Shown here piece after piece: positions 48,548 through 60,172 of a stretch of DNA of 64,000 bases; position 1 is the first letter of the stretch; each line of letters begins with the position of its first letter. Below the pieces are notes generated by a model. That model ran no database searches. It was not told the origin of the DNA and saw only the letters and a program-made list of their open reading frames with translations. Origin of the DNA: Chaetomium olivaceum (taxonomy: Eukaryota > Ascomycota > Sordariomycetes > Sordariales > Chaetomiaceae); NCBI GenBank assembly GCA_039881045.1, contig JAYWVB010000046.1, positions 226,524-290,523 on the forward strand, in the 5' to 3' direction. Made by a program: the position numbers and the translations under genes.

Positions 48548-50186
48548 TTATGCGGCTGTGAATCCTCTTTGCGCCTGCTGTCCCGCGCCATATTCGCCCA
48601 TCCCCCACCCTTCCGTTGCAACCACGCCGCCTGTGCCACCCGACCCGGGCCGCGATCCGTGATGCCTCCCGTAGCCAGGGTGGTGCAGTACTGGAGCCTG
48701 CGGTTCAGCAGGCATCCTGTATGGATACTCGTACTGGCGGCCCGTCACATCCCCGTTTGTAGTTGCATAGGGGCTTTCCACCTCATGCATCTCGTATGCT
48801 TCGTCTTCTCTCCCCTTGCCTTTGGACTCAATCGGGTACCCGTTGAGGTTGAGGTTCGACGCCTTGGACCGTAGGCTCGCTTCATCGCCGCCGAGCGCAA
48901 CCCCTATTGGCATCTCGTTTTGCCCCTTCTCGGGCTGCGAGTGCATCTGCATGACCATCTTCTCTTGGCTGACGGTCGGCCACTGTGTGAACGCGGGTGG
49001 CGGCGAGCCGTGGGCGGGCGACTGCAACTGAACTATCTGGTCGAACTGTTGCTGAGTGGGTAGATGGCTCGCGATAGTCGGCCACTGCGCGTTGCTGGGA
49101 CCCGATCCGTCGGGCCCGGTGACGGGGCTATTGTACTGGCTCGAGTAGGGGCTGAAGTAGCGCGGGAACGGCGCGTCTGAGTGCGGGGTCACGGGGCTTC
49201 CGTTCTCCCACCCGCGTAAGGGCTGCTGGCTGACGGGAGTCTCGAACATGTCTTGCCCTTCGTTACCGCCGTAGCGGGTCTTGGGGTGTGGCCAGCCCGG
49301 GCCGCCATGGCGGCGCTCGAGTTCGCGCAGGAAAGCACGGCGTCTTCGTTTGCCATTCAAGACGATGCAAAACCCGGCGATGGCGATGATAAGGGCAAGA
49401 CCACCAAACGCGATTCCAACGCGCGGCGCCAAGGGAGACAGGGCCGTAGTCGGGGGATGGGACGCCTACGTATGAGACTTCTGGCGGGACGATGATGATG
49501 GGGTCGGGGCCGAAGACGTTGCCGTCAATGGATACGGTGGAGCCAGGTTTGGGCTTCTGCTCGCATGCTGCCTCGAGAATCGTCATGTAGTTGTTTTGAG
49601 ATAGGCCGTCCACGTCGGATTGTTCGAGTGGCACCAGGCAAGTACTGCAGTGGTCGACCATTCCTGGGTCCACCTCTTGCAATAGTCCAGAGCACCGACC
49701 GAAGTCGTCATGTTTTGGTATGTGACGGCATCCTTGAAGGGTTCGCATGCCGTGCTTGTGCGCTGTTAGCAAGGCTGTTAAGGTCAAGACAATAAAATGA
49801 GAAGGCTCACCTTGTCACGCATGGGTTTGTGCCGCCACCGAAGAGACAATGTCCCATACTATACCGCAGGTTGTCTAGGGAGTATCAAGTCAGTGGGCAA
49901 AGTCTTTTTCCAGAGTCCGGCATAGCACATACAAAGTAGTGCTTGCAAATCCGATTGCTTGTCGGCGACGTGGGTGCTGGTAAGTAGGCACTTGATACAT
50001 TGCTGCCACACGACACCTGTCGGAGTGTCTTGAAGAGTGCCAGTGTCGCAGGCCAACTCATCCGTGGCCGTCGAACCTTGGACATTGCCGCAGAACTTTG
50101 AGCATGGCGAGTCGGGAGAGACGAAGAGTGTTGCCGCCAGCCGTGCGGACAGGGCGGCGGCGAGCAGACAAGCGGCTCTGCGGCAT
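48548..50186 (-). CDS. Single-pass surface protein with Cys-rich ectodomain (paralogue 2; three candidate frameshifts)
   Basis: Ectodomain Cys spacing and intron positions mirror paralogue 1: SPDSPCSKFC, WQQCIKCLLTST, NLRYSMGHCLFGGG, STACEPFKD, VDHCSTCLVPLEQ and ILEAACEQKPKPG. A transmembrane helix follows (VGIAFGGLALIIAIAGFCIVL), then the stop-transfer GKRRRRAF and a Pro/Gln/Ser-rich tail ending QRGFTAA. Introns are 49875-49932 and 49755-49810. The frame breaks three times: just after the ATG at 50186 (one base too many before RRAACLLAAALSARLAA, the signal peptide), at about 49677 (one base missing between LDYC and VDPGMVDHC), and at the run 49433-49435 (one base too many before LAPRVGIAF). 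Either local sequence error is severe or this copy is a pseudogene. The frame after each break is well conserved relative to the paralogue, which favours error or very recent decay. Confidence 0.78.
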
Positions 50187-52713
50187 CCTTGAGGTTTCGT
50201 CCCTCTGCCGCCAAGGGTCGAAAGGCTGGATCGGTAGTGTTCAGATGGGTTTGTAAATTCGGTCGGTCGGCGTTGACGTTCGTCTGGTCCGGAATGCGGG
50301 GATGCAGCTGCAGCTCCGGGAGGTTGATTACTGCCGCACAAATTTCCTGTACGACATGCCGACGATAGGTGTTCACGAGGGTCTTTCGCTTTCGGGGCAC
50401 AGAGGGCAGTTGAACGAAACGGAAGCCGCCTGTGGATATAAGAAGACGGTGACCGGGAGTGGCTAGTCGGTGTCGGCAGAGTCGAGAACAAAAGCCACAG
50501 TGACAGAGGCGTGCTCAACAGCTCTCAGTTAAGCGCGCATTTCATCCGGGCTGCAGGTTGTTGGTTTTGAAGATTGGCAGCGACGCCAACAGATGTGACA
50601 GTGACGGGAAACAGCTGAGGGCGCAACAACAACACACTTCACAGTGTGAGACGCTGGAAAGCCAGTGAACCCACCGAACCCAGTGCGCCGTCTGGTTGCT
50701 GTGGCGGGGAACGAGCTGTCATGGTGTGTGTGATTGGGGCCCTCGGGACAGGCCGTGGGATGACACTGGATAGGCAAATCAAGCAATTCGCACATCGACC
50801 CCCCGATCGACACGGCGCATTGGCAGCATTGCTCGCTGTCAGCCAAGGTGAGCGTCCCCAATGGCCAAAGCTAAGATGCGGGAGGGATGCAGTTCGATGG
50901 CACAGTCAACGCTAGCCATGCGGGTGCGCACTGCATTGACCAGTCGCAGCCCAGGGACCAGATGTGCCTGCTGCAAGGGCCCTGGCCGTCTTCACACCCC
51001 CACTCCAGTCACCCGTTTTGCCACTCTGATTGGCTGTCACTGGTTTACCCGTGACCCACGATTTGCCCGTTTCGGTTGGAGCTGAGCTGCTCGAGGCCAG
51101 CCCGGAACTCTCCTTCCTCTCCTCACCACCACTCGTCACACACGAGAATTCTGCCGTGAGGGGAAATGCATTTGCTGCCGAACAGGACCCCCAACTCGGC
51201 CGCATTTCCAAATCTTCACCAGCATCCGACACAGTGTGAGAGTTACATGCCAGTCTGCCGAAATCCGGTACCATCCTGTCCCTGAATGGCGAACACACCA
51301 AAGACAGTGAAGAGGATAGCCGTCGTGCTGAAGCAAGCTCACTGACCTCAGTGGCCAGTAATGGTTCAAAGATACGATGCATTGCGCTGGATTGACTACC
51401 TGTGTCCTTGTGTACTAGAGGCACGTTGTGTTTGAATCATATCGAAGAGTCCATGATGGGATAAGTTCTCGGCTGAAGGATGTATGAAGGTTGCCGTCTT
51501 CCGAAATGCTGGAAGTGCCAAAGTTGCCTACCCGGTATGCGAGGTGAGGTACCGAATTTTCGACAATAACATCCTATTCGCTCGAGTAACTCACTTCGCC
51601 CCTGAGTTTCCGGCACGCACCGCAGCTCAATGCATCTTCGAGAACTTCACACTCGGGTCCTATTTCCACCAGCCAACGCCACGGCGCTACTGCCGGATCC
51701 GAGGAGAATGTTCTCGGTGTCCATATGTTTACTTGCCGTGCCGTCCGTCCATATCCTTTTTGAGGATGAGTCGAACGCATGTCGAGGGTAGCGTTGGTAA
51801 GTAAGTGTGTATGCCATTCCAAGTACTTCGCATACATGGTCGAACCCACTCATTCACAGAGCAAACGTGCGTTTCGGGTAAGGCTTAGACTGGGGCATGC
51901 CATGCAACTGCTTGGATTCCCAATCTCCGTAGCTTATGACAGTGGATCCAAAGTGTTGACGTGCATACCCAAATGTTGGTCCAAGAGGAATACCGTGACC
52001 ATAGCGATCTCCAAACGCCGAACTCTATATGCTCCCCACCCTTCGTAGACTCTCGCTTTCTTCATAGATGTGGTTTCAGTCAGCATTAAGCTACAGCACA
52101 CAACTCCATAGTATAAATCTGCTTTCCGCAGTTTAGCTCCCGGGCTCACCGCACCGAGTTTGGCGTATATTGACTTGACGTAGATTGGCACCACACGTCG
52201 CCCCAGAATATATTTTCCTTCGCTCGATCAACTTTTTTTCTGAGACATGCATAATAGTCGCCAATATGACCTGCATTTGCGAAGAGTAGTTTGAGAATAG
52301 TCCTCATACCGAACCAGTGGGTGTTGTGCAGTATGGGAGTACAAGATGGATCCCCCCTTGAGTCGGACCCTTTAATCACCGACGCAAAATAACGCTCCGA
52401 AACCAGGCGAAATTGACATGAAGTGTAAATAAACAAATATCATGTATGCTATAGCTAGATATGCAGGTATAATACACGTAGGGTAACAACATACCTCATC
52501 CTCCTTCGCCATAGCCCTTTCTTCTGTTAACTCCTCCGTCATAACCACCGCTCCTCCCAGCTCTTTTACACTCCATAACCCCATAAGTCATGTAAGTCCC
52601 AGCATCATATCATAACATCATAAAAAAAACCTCCAGCTCCCTCAATATCCCACCTCCCCGCCAACCCAACCCAACAACCCTCCACCATCAACAACAACCA
52701 ACCGACCCACTAC
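50187..52713. other. 2.5-kb gene-poor region
   Basis: No conserved frame. The left part (50187-51420) is GC-rich, the right (51430-52700) AT-richer. C-rich/A-rich low complexity (CCACCC, CAACCCAACC) covers about 52620-52720 at the 3' end of the next gene. No RNA gene or known element was found. Confidence 0.6.
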
Positions 52714-55584
52714 TTAACCTCCGCGCGCAGGCACAGCCAACACCTCCCTCCCAAACCAAACCTCCCCAACCTCCCCGCCCCCTTTCCCACCACCTACTCC
52801 AACTCCTGGCCCAGGCAGAATCACAACAGCCGAACCTCCTCCACCATACCCGCGAAGGGGCACCAGTCCGTCCTCCAAACCATCACCATCACCACCACCG
52901 CCACCATCCCCCCGCGGGAAAACAGGGTCCCCTAGACCTGGGTGGGGGTGGTCGGCAAAGGTCGAGACGGAGGTTGTTGATGTCGCTGATGTGGCAGAGC
53001 AGAGGCTGGGTGTGGTTGCGGTGTTGTTGTTGTGGTGGTGGTGGTGTAGATCGACCGATGCGTCGATGGATAGGGAGGGGGAAGGGTGTTTGTCGGTGGT
53101 TCGGTGGGGTGGTTGTTGTGGAGGGAGATGTGGGGTGAGATCGGTTGTCTTGTTGTTTAGTGGCCATCCCGAGTCGTTGTCGCGGGGTGATGGGTTGCTG
53201 GTTTTGTCTTGGTATGGGTTTGGGCCATTCTCGCGGACAGGGCTCGGCTGATTGAGCGTGGTAGGGGGCTGGGAGCTGGGTGGTCTACCGCGGCTTCTGC
53301 CTCTATGCGCGGGACTGTAGTCGTCGTCGCCGTTGTCGGGAGAGTCGTACTCCGGCTCATCATCTACCGCTTCGTCCGCGAAGATGGCGTGCCGGAGCCG
53401 GGATGGTTGACGTTTGTTTGCCCACCCACCGTTCCCCCCGTTGCCGCTGGCACTATCGAACGAGTAACCCCTCTGGAGCGATCGGTGACTTGCCCTGCTA
53501 GACGGCCTGGCAAAGGTGAATAATGCATTTTGACCTCTGTCATTGTCGTCATCACCCCAGACCTCCCCAGTCCCTGACCGTGGAGGGTCCGAATCAAGTG
53601 TACCCCACGCGGATTGCTCCTGTTCTCCATAGCTTAGTTCAGATGGCTGAAAAAGCTGAAAGGGACTCGAGCTTCGAGGCGGGTATCGCGATTTTGGCGA
53701 GCTAGGCCTGTCGTTACGGGACGATTTGAAATCGAATGCTGAGCCGGGTCGTACTTTTAACCCGCCCAAAACATCGGCGAGCTCGGCCCAGTCGTTCAGA
53801 GGCGTGGCCTCCGGTTCTAGCTCGAGTACTTCCGCCTCTCCATCTTCTTGTGCGTTGTCATTCTCGGAAACAGCACTTTCCGCCTCGAACTGCCTTGGCT
53901 CCGGTTTACTTTCCGGCTCGGGGTGTGGCGCCTTTGTGTCTGGTGATTCATCCGACTCCTCCTCGTCCTCCTCCACGATTGACTCCTTCAAAGCCGAGAG
54001 CGTCGGCTCATGTTTCCAAAACCATTGGGGCGGTGCCTTCTGCTCAATCGGTGTCGAACTCCAGCCGTCTTCGTCAAATGGTGTGATGGGTGTCATGGCA
54101 GCCCCGGCACCAAATACCGAAGACTGTGACCCGTCATGATGGTGCCAGGGATACGGGCTCTGCTTGCTAGGGAACCTCCACGGTGACGACGGAATTGCTA
54201 GCTTGGGACGGAATGGGCGCCTGTCCAAGGCTGGGGTGTCTCCTACCGCCCGGCGTGTCGATTATAACATCGTCTGAGATGGCACTGTCTATGGTTATGT
54301 ATTCATCGAACTTGGGCCGAGTAGGGATTTGGAGACGAGTCGGTGACCGGGTGTCCGTGGGAGTCTCACCTGGCTGAGGAATTTGTGCTAGCCAGGGTAA
54401 CTTGGGAGAGGTGGGCTGTCGGGGGCTGTCAAGTTCGGGACCGAGTCCAGAGTCAGCAGGATAGCATGGGCACGCTTGGCTTTCCTCCGACAGGACATTG
54501 GCCGGGGTTCGATGCGTTCGCAGGTCATTCTCTGCATCCGAGGCAGGCTTCTCGGTGAGGAATTCGTCGCGCTCTACGGCGTCGGCATCCGTGAGCTTGC
54601 TCATGGGCGGATGGTCTGTGTCGACAATGAGCAGGTCGTCCACCCCACGCCCAAGAACCCCATACACGAACACCTCGCTCCGTTTGATGCCGATAACAGC
54701 GCTGGTACCCGTGTATGTGGCTTCCATTTCAGAGCCGGCCCTGTTGCAAAAGACCACGATGACCTCCTCCTCCTTGTCTGCGCGAATCAGGGGTTCAAGT
54801 CGCTGGACCCAGTAGACCAGTGTCTCGATGTCGGGTTCCGCGGGGTTGGCGCCAAATACATTGGGATCCTGATGTGTCTGCCAGGCCATGGATACTATCA
54901 CCAGATTTGCCTGTGCTTTGACAACGTGGAAACCAAACTCGAAGGCGTCCCAGGGGGCTTCGAGTTTGTAAGGACTGTGATGTTAGCAGACGGACATATG
55001 TACAGTATAGTAGGGGCCATGGGACCTACTTAAGATCGGTGCAGATACCCAAGGCGACATTTCCGAGTCCGGCGATATCGCCTTTAAAGAATCCACTGCC
55101 GCCCTCTAGAGCCCAGGTCTCATCAGTGTAGAAGAGAAAAGACTTCCTGTAATTACCGACGGTGTCTCCATCCCCGTTGATGATAAGAGCCGAGTTGTAA
55201 TACTCAGGGGATGTCGGCCAGTTCGCCGAGACGTCCACTTTCTCGGGATAGCCCACGACAACGGTGCAGTCGTTTTTGAGTGCAGTGGTCTGCGCCCAGA
55301 GAGAAGTGATGCCCGATCCAGCCTCTTCGAGGCAGGGAGCGATGTGCTGCAAGGACTTGAAGTTGTAACCTTGGTCATGTTAATTCCGAGCCGCGGGACT
55401 CACCGCTGAGCGGCGACGGGAGCCCGAGGGGTCACTTACCACTGAAGGCGAGCTCCGGCAGGACAAGCAAGTCGAGGCTATCGAGGTCTTCGGGATTTAT
55501 CTTGTCGAGGACGGCATCCGCACGGTTGAGGTTGTTATCAACGTCACCGACCTGGGGGTCGAACTGCAAGCAAGCAATCTTCAT
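52714..55584 (-). CDS. NTA1: Nta1-type protein N-terminal amidase, copy A (one candidate frameshift, long C-terminal extension)
   Basis: Nta1 belongs to the nitrilase superfamily and deamidates N-terminal Asn/Gln, feeding the N-degron pathway. Exons are 55440-55584, 55030-55369 and 52714-54974, with introns of 70 and 55 nt. The start MKIACLQFDPQVGDVDNN is canonical. The catalytic triad is Glu44 (VLPELAFSG), Lys124 (NYRKSFLFYTDETWALEG) and Cys158 (ALGICTDLNPYK, spliced). Further family segments are APWDAFEFGFHVVKAQANLV, EVIVVFCNRAG and SAVIGIKRSEVFVYGVLGRG. Beyond about residue 300 the protein is a long disordered Pro/Ser/Asp-rich tail. The tail changes frame at about 54230-54255, before RRPFRPKLAIPSSPW and AMTPITPFDEDGW, which I recognise as typical of fungal Nta1 C-termini. 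One indel there joins them. The last stretch is Gly-rich and probably unstructured. Total length well exceeds yeast Nta1. Confidence 0.92.
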
Positions 55585-58573
55585 GGTGTCGGCACAGGAA
55601 GCTATCCCAGGGCAACATCCACTGGATAGCAGCAACTAACCACGACTCCTCGATCCAACCCGGGAATCAGGTTCCTCGACGTTCAATATTGACGGCGACG
55701 GGCCATTACGGTTGATAGCAAAATGAGGGGATTCATGTGGCCTTGGACAGACGGGAAACACGAAGGGTGGTCGATCGAGGGAAGGCACCTGACGAGAACA
55801 AGGGGCAAGCCACCGGGAGGCGGGGAGCGGGAACGGAGCGGCACAGTCGTGTTCAGGGCTGTCTTGGGATGTATTTTTGGAAGCCAAGGTCAAGGTCAAC
55901 CAAGGTCAAACGCTGGTGGCACCACACACAGTAGAAACGGTCAGCCGGCTGATTGGGGTAAGTGGTCGAGAGCAGTCGAGAGTGCCAGCTTGTACGGCCC
56001 GCGATTCGACGTGATGGTGTCACGCTGCAGGAACTCTGCTTTCCTCCTGCTGCTCTCTGCACAGTATTCTGCACTAGCTAGGCCTGAAACGACCTACACC
56101 GGCAGACTCGTGCCCGGCCACTGCCGAGAGGAACGGAAAGGATTCCAGCTCCTGTGTAGACGTTGAACAAGCGAGATCGATCGATGGGGAAATGGATAAC
56201 TATCAAATGCGCGAAAAGATGGAATGATTTTTAGGAATTCGAGGGAATTTTAATAACTCCCTCTCTCCTTCGTTTATTTTTGTCGTCGCGCAGGCGTTAG
56301 ATTATGCCAGGAACTTGAGCGTCAGGTTCGATCACAATGACCGTGCCCCGCCGACCGAGATGCTTGTGATGCCCCAAGTTTCTGAGCTGGGAACTGGGAA
56401 GCAGCGACCAGCAGCATCCACCCATCCCCCACCATCCCGGTCGTGCATTCTGCGATCGAGCGGGCGGAGCCGTGGGAATTCGCACGCAGGAGTGGATTCC
56501 GAGCTAACAATAATCAGCCAATGAATAAACGGACTGTTGAAACAAACTTGTGTATAGCGATGCTGATTGGATAAGGTGATCGACGGGGGTTGAAACGGAC
56601 GAACTCGCCAAGAAACGGGCCGGGGTGGCCTTGAATCAGACGGGGGCGGCCCTCCTCCCCACCACACACACACCAATCCTCCTCACTGCAATGATGCTGC
56701 CGCACTGCAAGTCTTCCACAACACACGGGCACTTCACCGAGAGAAGAGAGGGGAATGATGCCCTACCCTCGACAGACAATGGCACTGTTCTACCATGGTT
56801 AATATTCTACCATGGTTAATATTCTACCATGGTTAATATTCTACCATGGTTAATATTCTACCATGGTTAATATTCTACCATGGTTAATATTCTACCATGG
56901 TTAATATTCTACCATGGTTAATATTCTACCATGGTTAATATTTGGATCGATTAACATTCTCATCTTTCGTCCGTTTTCGAAATCGGCATCATTGTTTTCG
57001 AGATCTCGCTTGCCCATGGAACCCTCAATTTCTCACAAAACCAGAACAGCCACGAATAGCAAGACCACCATGCCGCATCATCAACCACCAGATCATTCGA
57101 CGGCAGTTGAAGATAGAGAGATATCCCCCCATGTTTATACTCCCCTTTGCAAAAGCTTTTGTGGGTGTGGACCTTGTCTACACAGAACTCGGCAACAGCT
57201 GCGCTGCGGCTTTCGTGCCGTTTCCGGCGATTTTGGTGGCATCAAGCGTCGAAACCTCAGAGTATATGGCCAACTCGGGTCTCACCCAAACCGGCCATAC
57301 GTACACCTATATATACCTGAGGAACCCGACACCGCCCCGCCCCCAACGTGCAACCCGGGTTTGTGGCCGCCGAGTTGCGTTCCGCCTCGGAGGAGTGCCA
57401 GCCAACACCACCAACTCTTTAATCTGAAACAGGCAAGAGACCAGAAGACCAGAGTACAGATTCCTTAGGCATATTCTCAGCCACCGCCAGACTTTGACAA
57501 AGACGCCTACCTGCCACACAAAGGAATGGGGTCGCCTTACGAATATGGCTGAACCGATGCTCTGGGCCCGCTCTGCCTGCGTCCGTCCTCGTCATCCATG
57601 GATCTGTGGCTTGCATATCGCTTCGGTTGCATCCATGGCCGCCACGAGGGTTCTGCGTGCTTCTGAATAAGCGCTGACACCCTCCCCTTTTCCTGCTGGC
57701 GAGCCAAAATAGGCGGCTCATCTTGACAATTCGGCATCATTGTTTTCCATTTTCGTCGAACCCACTACCGAATCCTGCCAAAACCGTTGCTGGCCATAGG
57801 TGGCATAGCGGAGGCTGTCCCCGGTCTAGACATACGTCAACCGCAGCTCCTTTTTGGTCATACCCCACTAGCACCGCGCATACCATAGACGCGTCATGCA
57901 GGACATCCGCGCGTTGTGTGTACAATCGAGTTGAGGATTTTTGGCGGCACAGTTAGTCTTGGCCCCGTTCGCCCCTCTGCCCCTCTCTGCCCCTCTGTGC
58001 CCTCTTTGCCTTCCCTGCCCCTGATTCTAGGGCAAATTCCGGAGGTGTTCACTCGGCGATCAAGATTGTTGTTGGGCCAGTGGTTTACAAAGATCACCAG
58101 GCTCTTCGACGGTTGCAAACTTGCCAAAGTAGCTTGCTTAAATGCCAGCCAGTCCCAACTGGAATTTGCTTAAGCGCGCTGGCGCTTAATCTACCGCCAA
58201 CAGGTCCTATTCCGGACCCAGGGTGGTATTCATGGCGCCCGGTTTGCGTACCACCGTCTTTGCCGACCATCTGCGCCGCAACATCGTCAGCGGTACCACC
58301 CTACCCGGCCTATTCAAGTTCCTGAGCCGGTACCGTGGGCCAACGGGCACCGCCTCCGGGACGCTTCGTCCCTGGCAGCCAGCGTGCGGGAACGAGGCAG
58401 AATAATCTAAAGGTGGTCGCCAAGTGGTTGTACCTATGCGTCTGGTATTCTGCCCTAGTGTGGCTCGGCCGGCCATGTTCGCGCTTATAAGCTATATCCC
58501 CTCGCTTCCGCGCGGATGGAGAGTAAACATTAGCCTGTCCTTCGGTCCCGGGGTTCTGGAAAGTTGGTGATGC
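55585..58573. other. 3-kb region with minisatellite, no supported gene
   Basis: It lies upstream of Nta1 copy A (-) and of the truncated surface-protein gene (+). It contains the 17-bp tandem array at 56788-56940. A CTGCCCCTCT short repeat occurs near 57970-58020. Open frames at 56942-57468 and 57723-58405 lack signal peptides, Cys patterns or domains. I looked here for the Cys-rich ectodomain exons of the downstream gene and found none. Confidence 0.65.
56788..56940. repeat. Perfect 17-bp minisatellite, 9 copies
   Basis: The unit TTCTACCATGGTTAATA is repeated nine times without a single mismatch. Each unit carries the 8-bp palindrome ACCATGGT, and AATATT forms at each unit junction. Perfect identity implies recent expansion or homogenisation. 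It lies about 1.2 kb upstream of Nta1 copy A's start and 1.6 kb upstream of the surface-protein frame on the other strand. Confidence 0.97.
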
Positions 58574-60172
58574 ATGGCGTTCCGAGTAAGACCTCGAGTT
58601 ACTTTGTATCTTGACGAGCGGCAGACGACACGAGCCGCCCCGGCACTACCCACCCTTAAGCTCGCCAGCAGCATATTGACCGTGGACGTCGGTCCGCGTC
58701 GTACGGAGCCGCCATACGTCGGATCTCGGTTTGATCCTCGCCCTTCACAGGCAGCCGATCCGCCAACCCCCGCCGAGACCGACAGATCACTCCCGGTGGC
58801 CGCCGTCGTGGGCATTACCGTCGGAGCAGCCTTGCTCCTTTTTGCGGGAATCTTCCTTTTATTTGCTTACCGTCGCCGGGCCGCGAAGCACAGACGAGCA
58901 GCAAAAATGTACCCCAACACTAAGAGGTACGTTGCCGTCGCCGCCCGACCGGAAACACCACCCACAGTACCGTCGTCCCCATCAAGCTTGTCCTCGCTCT
59001 CTACCCAGGCGTTACTGGACTTGGGATATTGCGAAGACAGCAACGGCCTCACCAGCCCCCGGCAACCGCAACCGCAACCTCGGGACCGCCGAAGTGTCGA
59101 CACAGTCATCGCTCTCCGCTTTTACGGTCACGAACAACCCCGTCACTCCCGCAACCACTCCATTGCCGAGCTACCCGCAACACCTCCGCCCAGACGAGTC
59201 CCAGAACTACCTTCGACTCCGCCTTCATCAACAACACCACCCATGAAAGCGCAAATATTCCCCAGGCGAAAGCCCGTCGGCAGCGGAAAACCGATAGTTT
59301 ACCTCAATCAAATATCCCCCAGGCGAAAGCCCGTCGGCAGCGGGAAACCCATAGTTTACCTCAACCCAGCGGGCGAGCCATGGGTCCACGTCCCACCCCC
59401 AGCCCTCCCCTTACCAGCGCCGCCCGCATCGCAGACTCCCAAGCACTACTCGCGCACCCCACACGGTCGTCCCCGCCCGGTCTTCTCCCTTTTCCCGCCG
59501 GCTCACAGTCCACCTCCCCGGCCGAAACTCCGGATCCAAAGCCAGGGGTTAGAACCCCAAACCCAAACCCAAACCCAAACCCACCGCCAACACAACAACA
59601 ACCTCAACAACACTAACAACCTCAATCCCAACCCCCCCTCCCAAAACCAATCCACAAAACGCAACTTCTCCCGCCCCTCCCCCATCAGAATCCACCCGCC
59701 CACCCTCCCCTTCCCAACAGCACCCGCAACCGCCCCTCTCCCATCAGGCACTATAACCACCACCACCTCCACCTCCGCCGCCGCCGCCGGCAACGGCAGC
59801 AGCAGCAGCAGCAGAGCCCCAACCCGATACGGGCGAAGGGGTGACAGCTTGAGCTGGGGCCGGAGCATGGGCTTGAGCATGATGAGCCCGCCGCTGACGG
59901 CGTCGGCGTCGGTGTCCGCATCGGTGTCGGTGTCGGGGGCGGGGGCAGGGGCAGGGAGCAGAGGGATTGCGACTGCTACTGCTGCTGGGCAGCAGCCGCG
60001 GTTCTCGCCGCCGCCGGGACAGCCTGACTTGTCGGATTGGAAGGGGGTTGGGGTGTCTGGAGGTGGAAGGAGGTCGGCGGGTTGGTGGGGGTGGGGGTGG
60101 GGTGGTGGGCGGTCGCCTTCTGGGAGGGGGGATGGGAGGTCGCCTGGGAGGGGGGTTAGGGAGGAGGTATGA
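58574..60172 (+). CDS. Single-pass membrane protein related to the surface-protein paralogues, ectodomain missing
   Basis: One intact 532-residue frame starts at an ATG (MAFRVRPRVTLYLD). A short N-terminal part resembles only the juxtamembrane stalk of the paralogues (SSILTVDVG beside SDTIFSDTRIEVVD). Then comes a transmembrane helix (PVAAVVGITVGAALLLFAGI), the basic stop-transfer YRRRAAKHRR and a long Pro/Ser/Thr/Asn-rich tail. The tail has a tandem duplication of PRRKPVGSGKPIVYLN, encoded by two 57-nt repeats (about 59252-59365). There is no signal peptide and no Cys-rich domain in this frame or in the upstream 850 bp. The gene is therefore truncated, has a distant unrecognised first exon, or is a separate family with the same topology. 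The Gly/Trp-rich C-terminus is low complexity. Confidence 0.65.
   Translation: MAFRVRPRVTLYLDERQTTRAAPALPTLKLASSILTVDVGPRRTEPPYVGSRFDPRPSQAADPPTPAETDRSLPVAAVVGITVGAALLLFAGIFLLFAYRRRAAKHRRAAKMYPNTKRYVAVAARPETPPTVPSSPSSLSSLSTQALLDLGYCEDSNGLTSPRQPQPQPRDRRSVDTVIALRFYGHEQPRHSRNHSIAELPATPPPRRVPELPSTPPSSTTPPMKAQIFPRRKPVGSGKPIVYLNQISPRRKPVGSGKPIVYLNPAGEPWVHVPPPALPLPAPPASQTPKHYSRTPHGRPRPVFSLFPPAHSPPPRPKLRIQSQGLEPQTQTQTQTHRQHNNNLNNTNNLNPNPPSQNQSTKRNFSRPSPIRIHPPTLPFPTAPATAPLPSGTITTTTSTSAAAAGNGSSSSSRAPTRYGRRGDSLSWGRSMGLSMMSPPLTASASVSASVSVSGAGAGAGSRGIATATAAGQQPRFSPPPGQPDLSDWKGVGVSGGGRRSAGWWGWGWGGGRSPSGRGDGRSPGRGVREEV
59252..59365. repeat. Two 57-nt coding tandem repeats
   Basis: Two adjacent 57-nt units differ at only a few positions and encode PRRKPVGSGKPIVYLN twice, separated by QI-S/F changes. 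This is a direct duplication inside the cytoplasmic tail of the truncated membrane protein. Confidence 0.9.

Noticed and set aside
56788..56940. CRISPR-like array
   Set aside because: The units are directly abutting with no unique spacers, in a eukaryotic nuclear context; it is a minisatellite.
56942..57468. Frames following the minisatellite
   Set aside because: No signal peptide, domain or splice partner; the start falls in or beside the tandem repeat.
57723..58405. Possible ectodomain exons for the truncated surface protein
   Set aside because: Cys spacing of the paralogues is absent and the frames do not splice into 58574.
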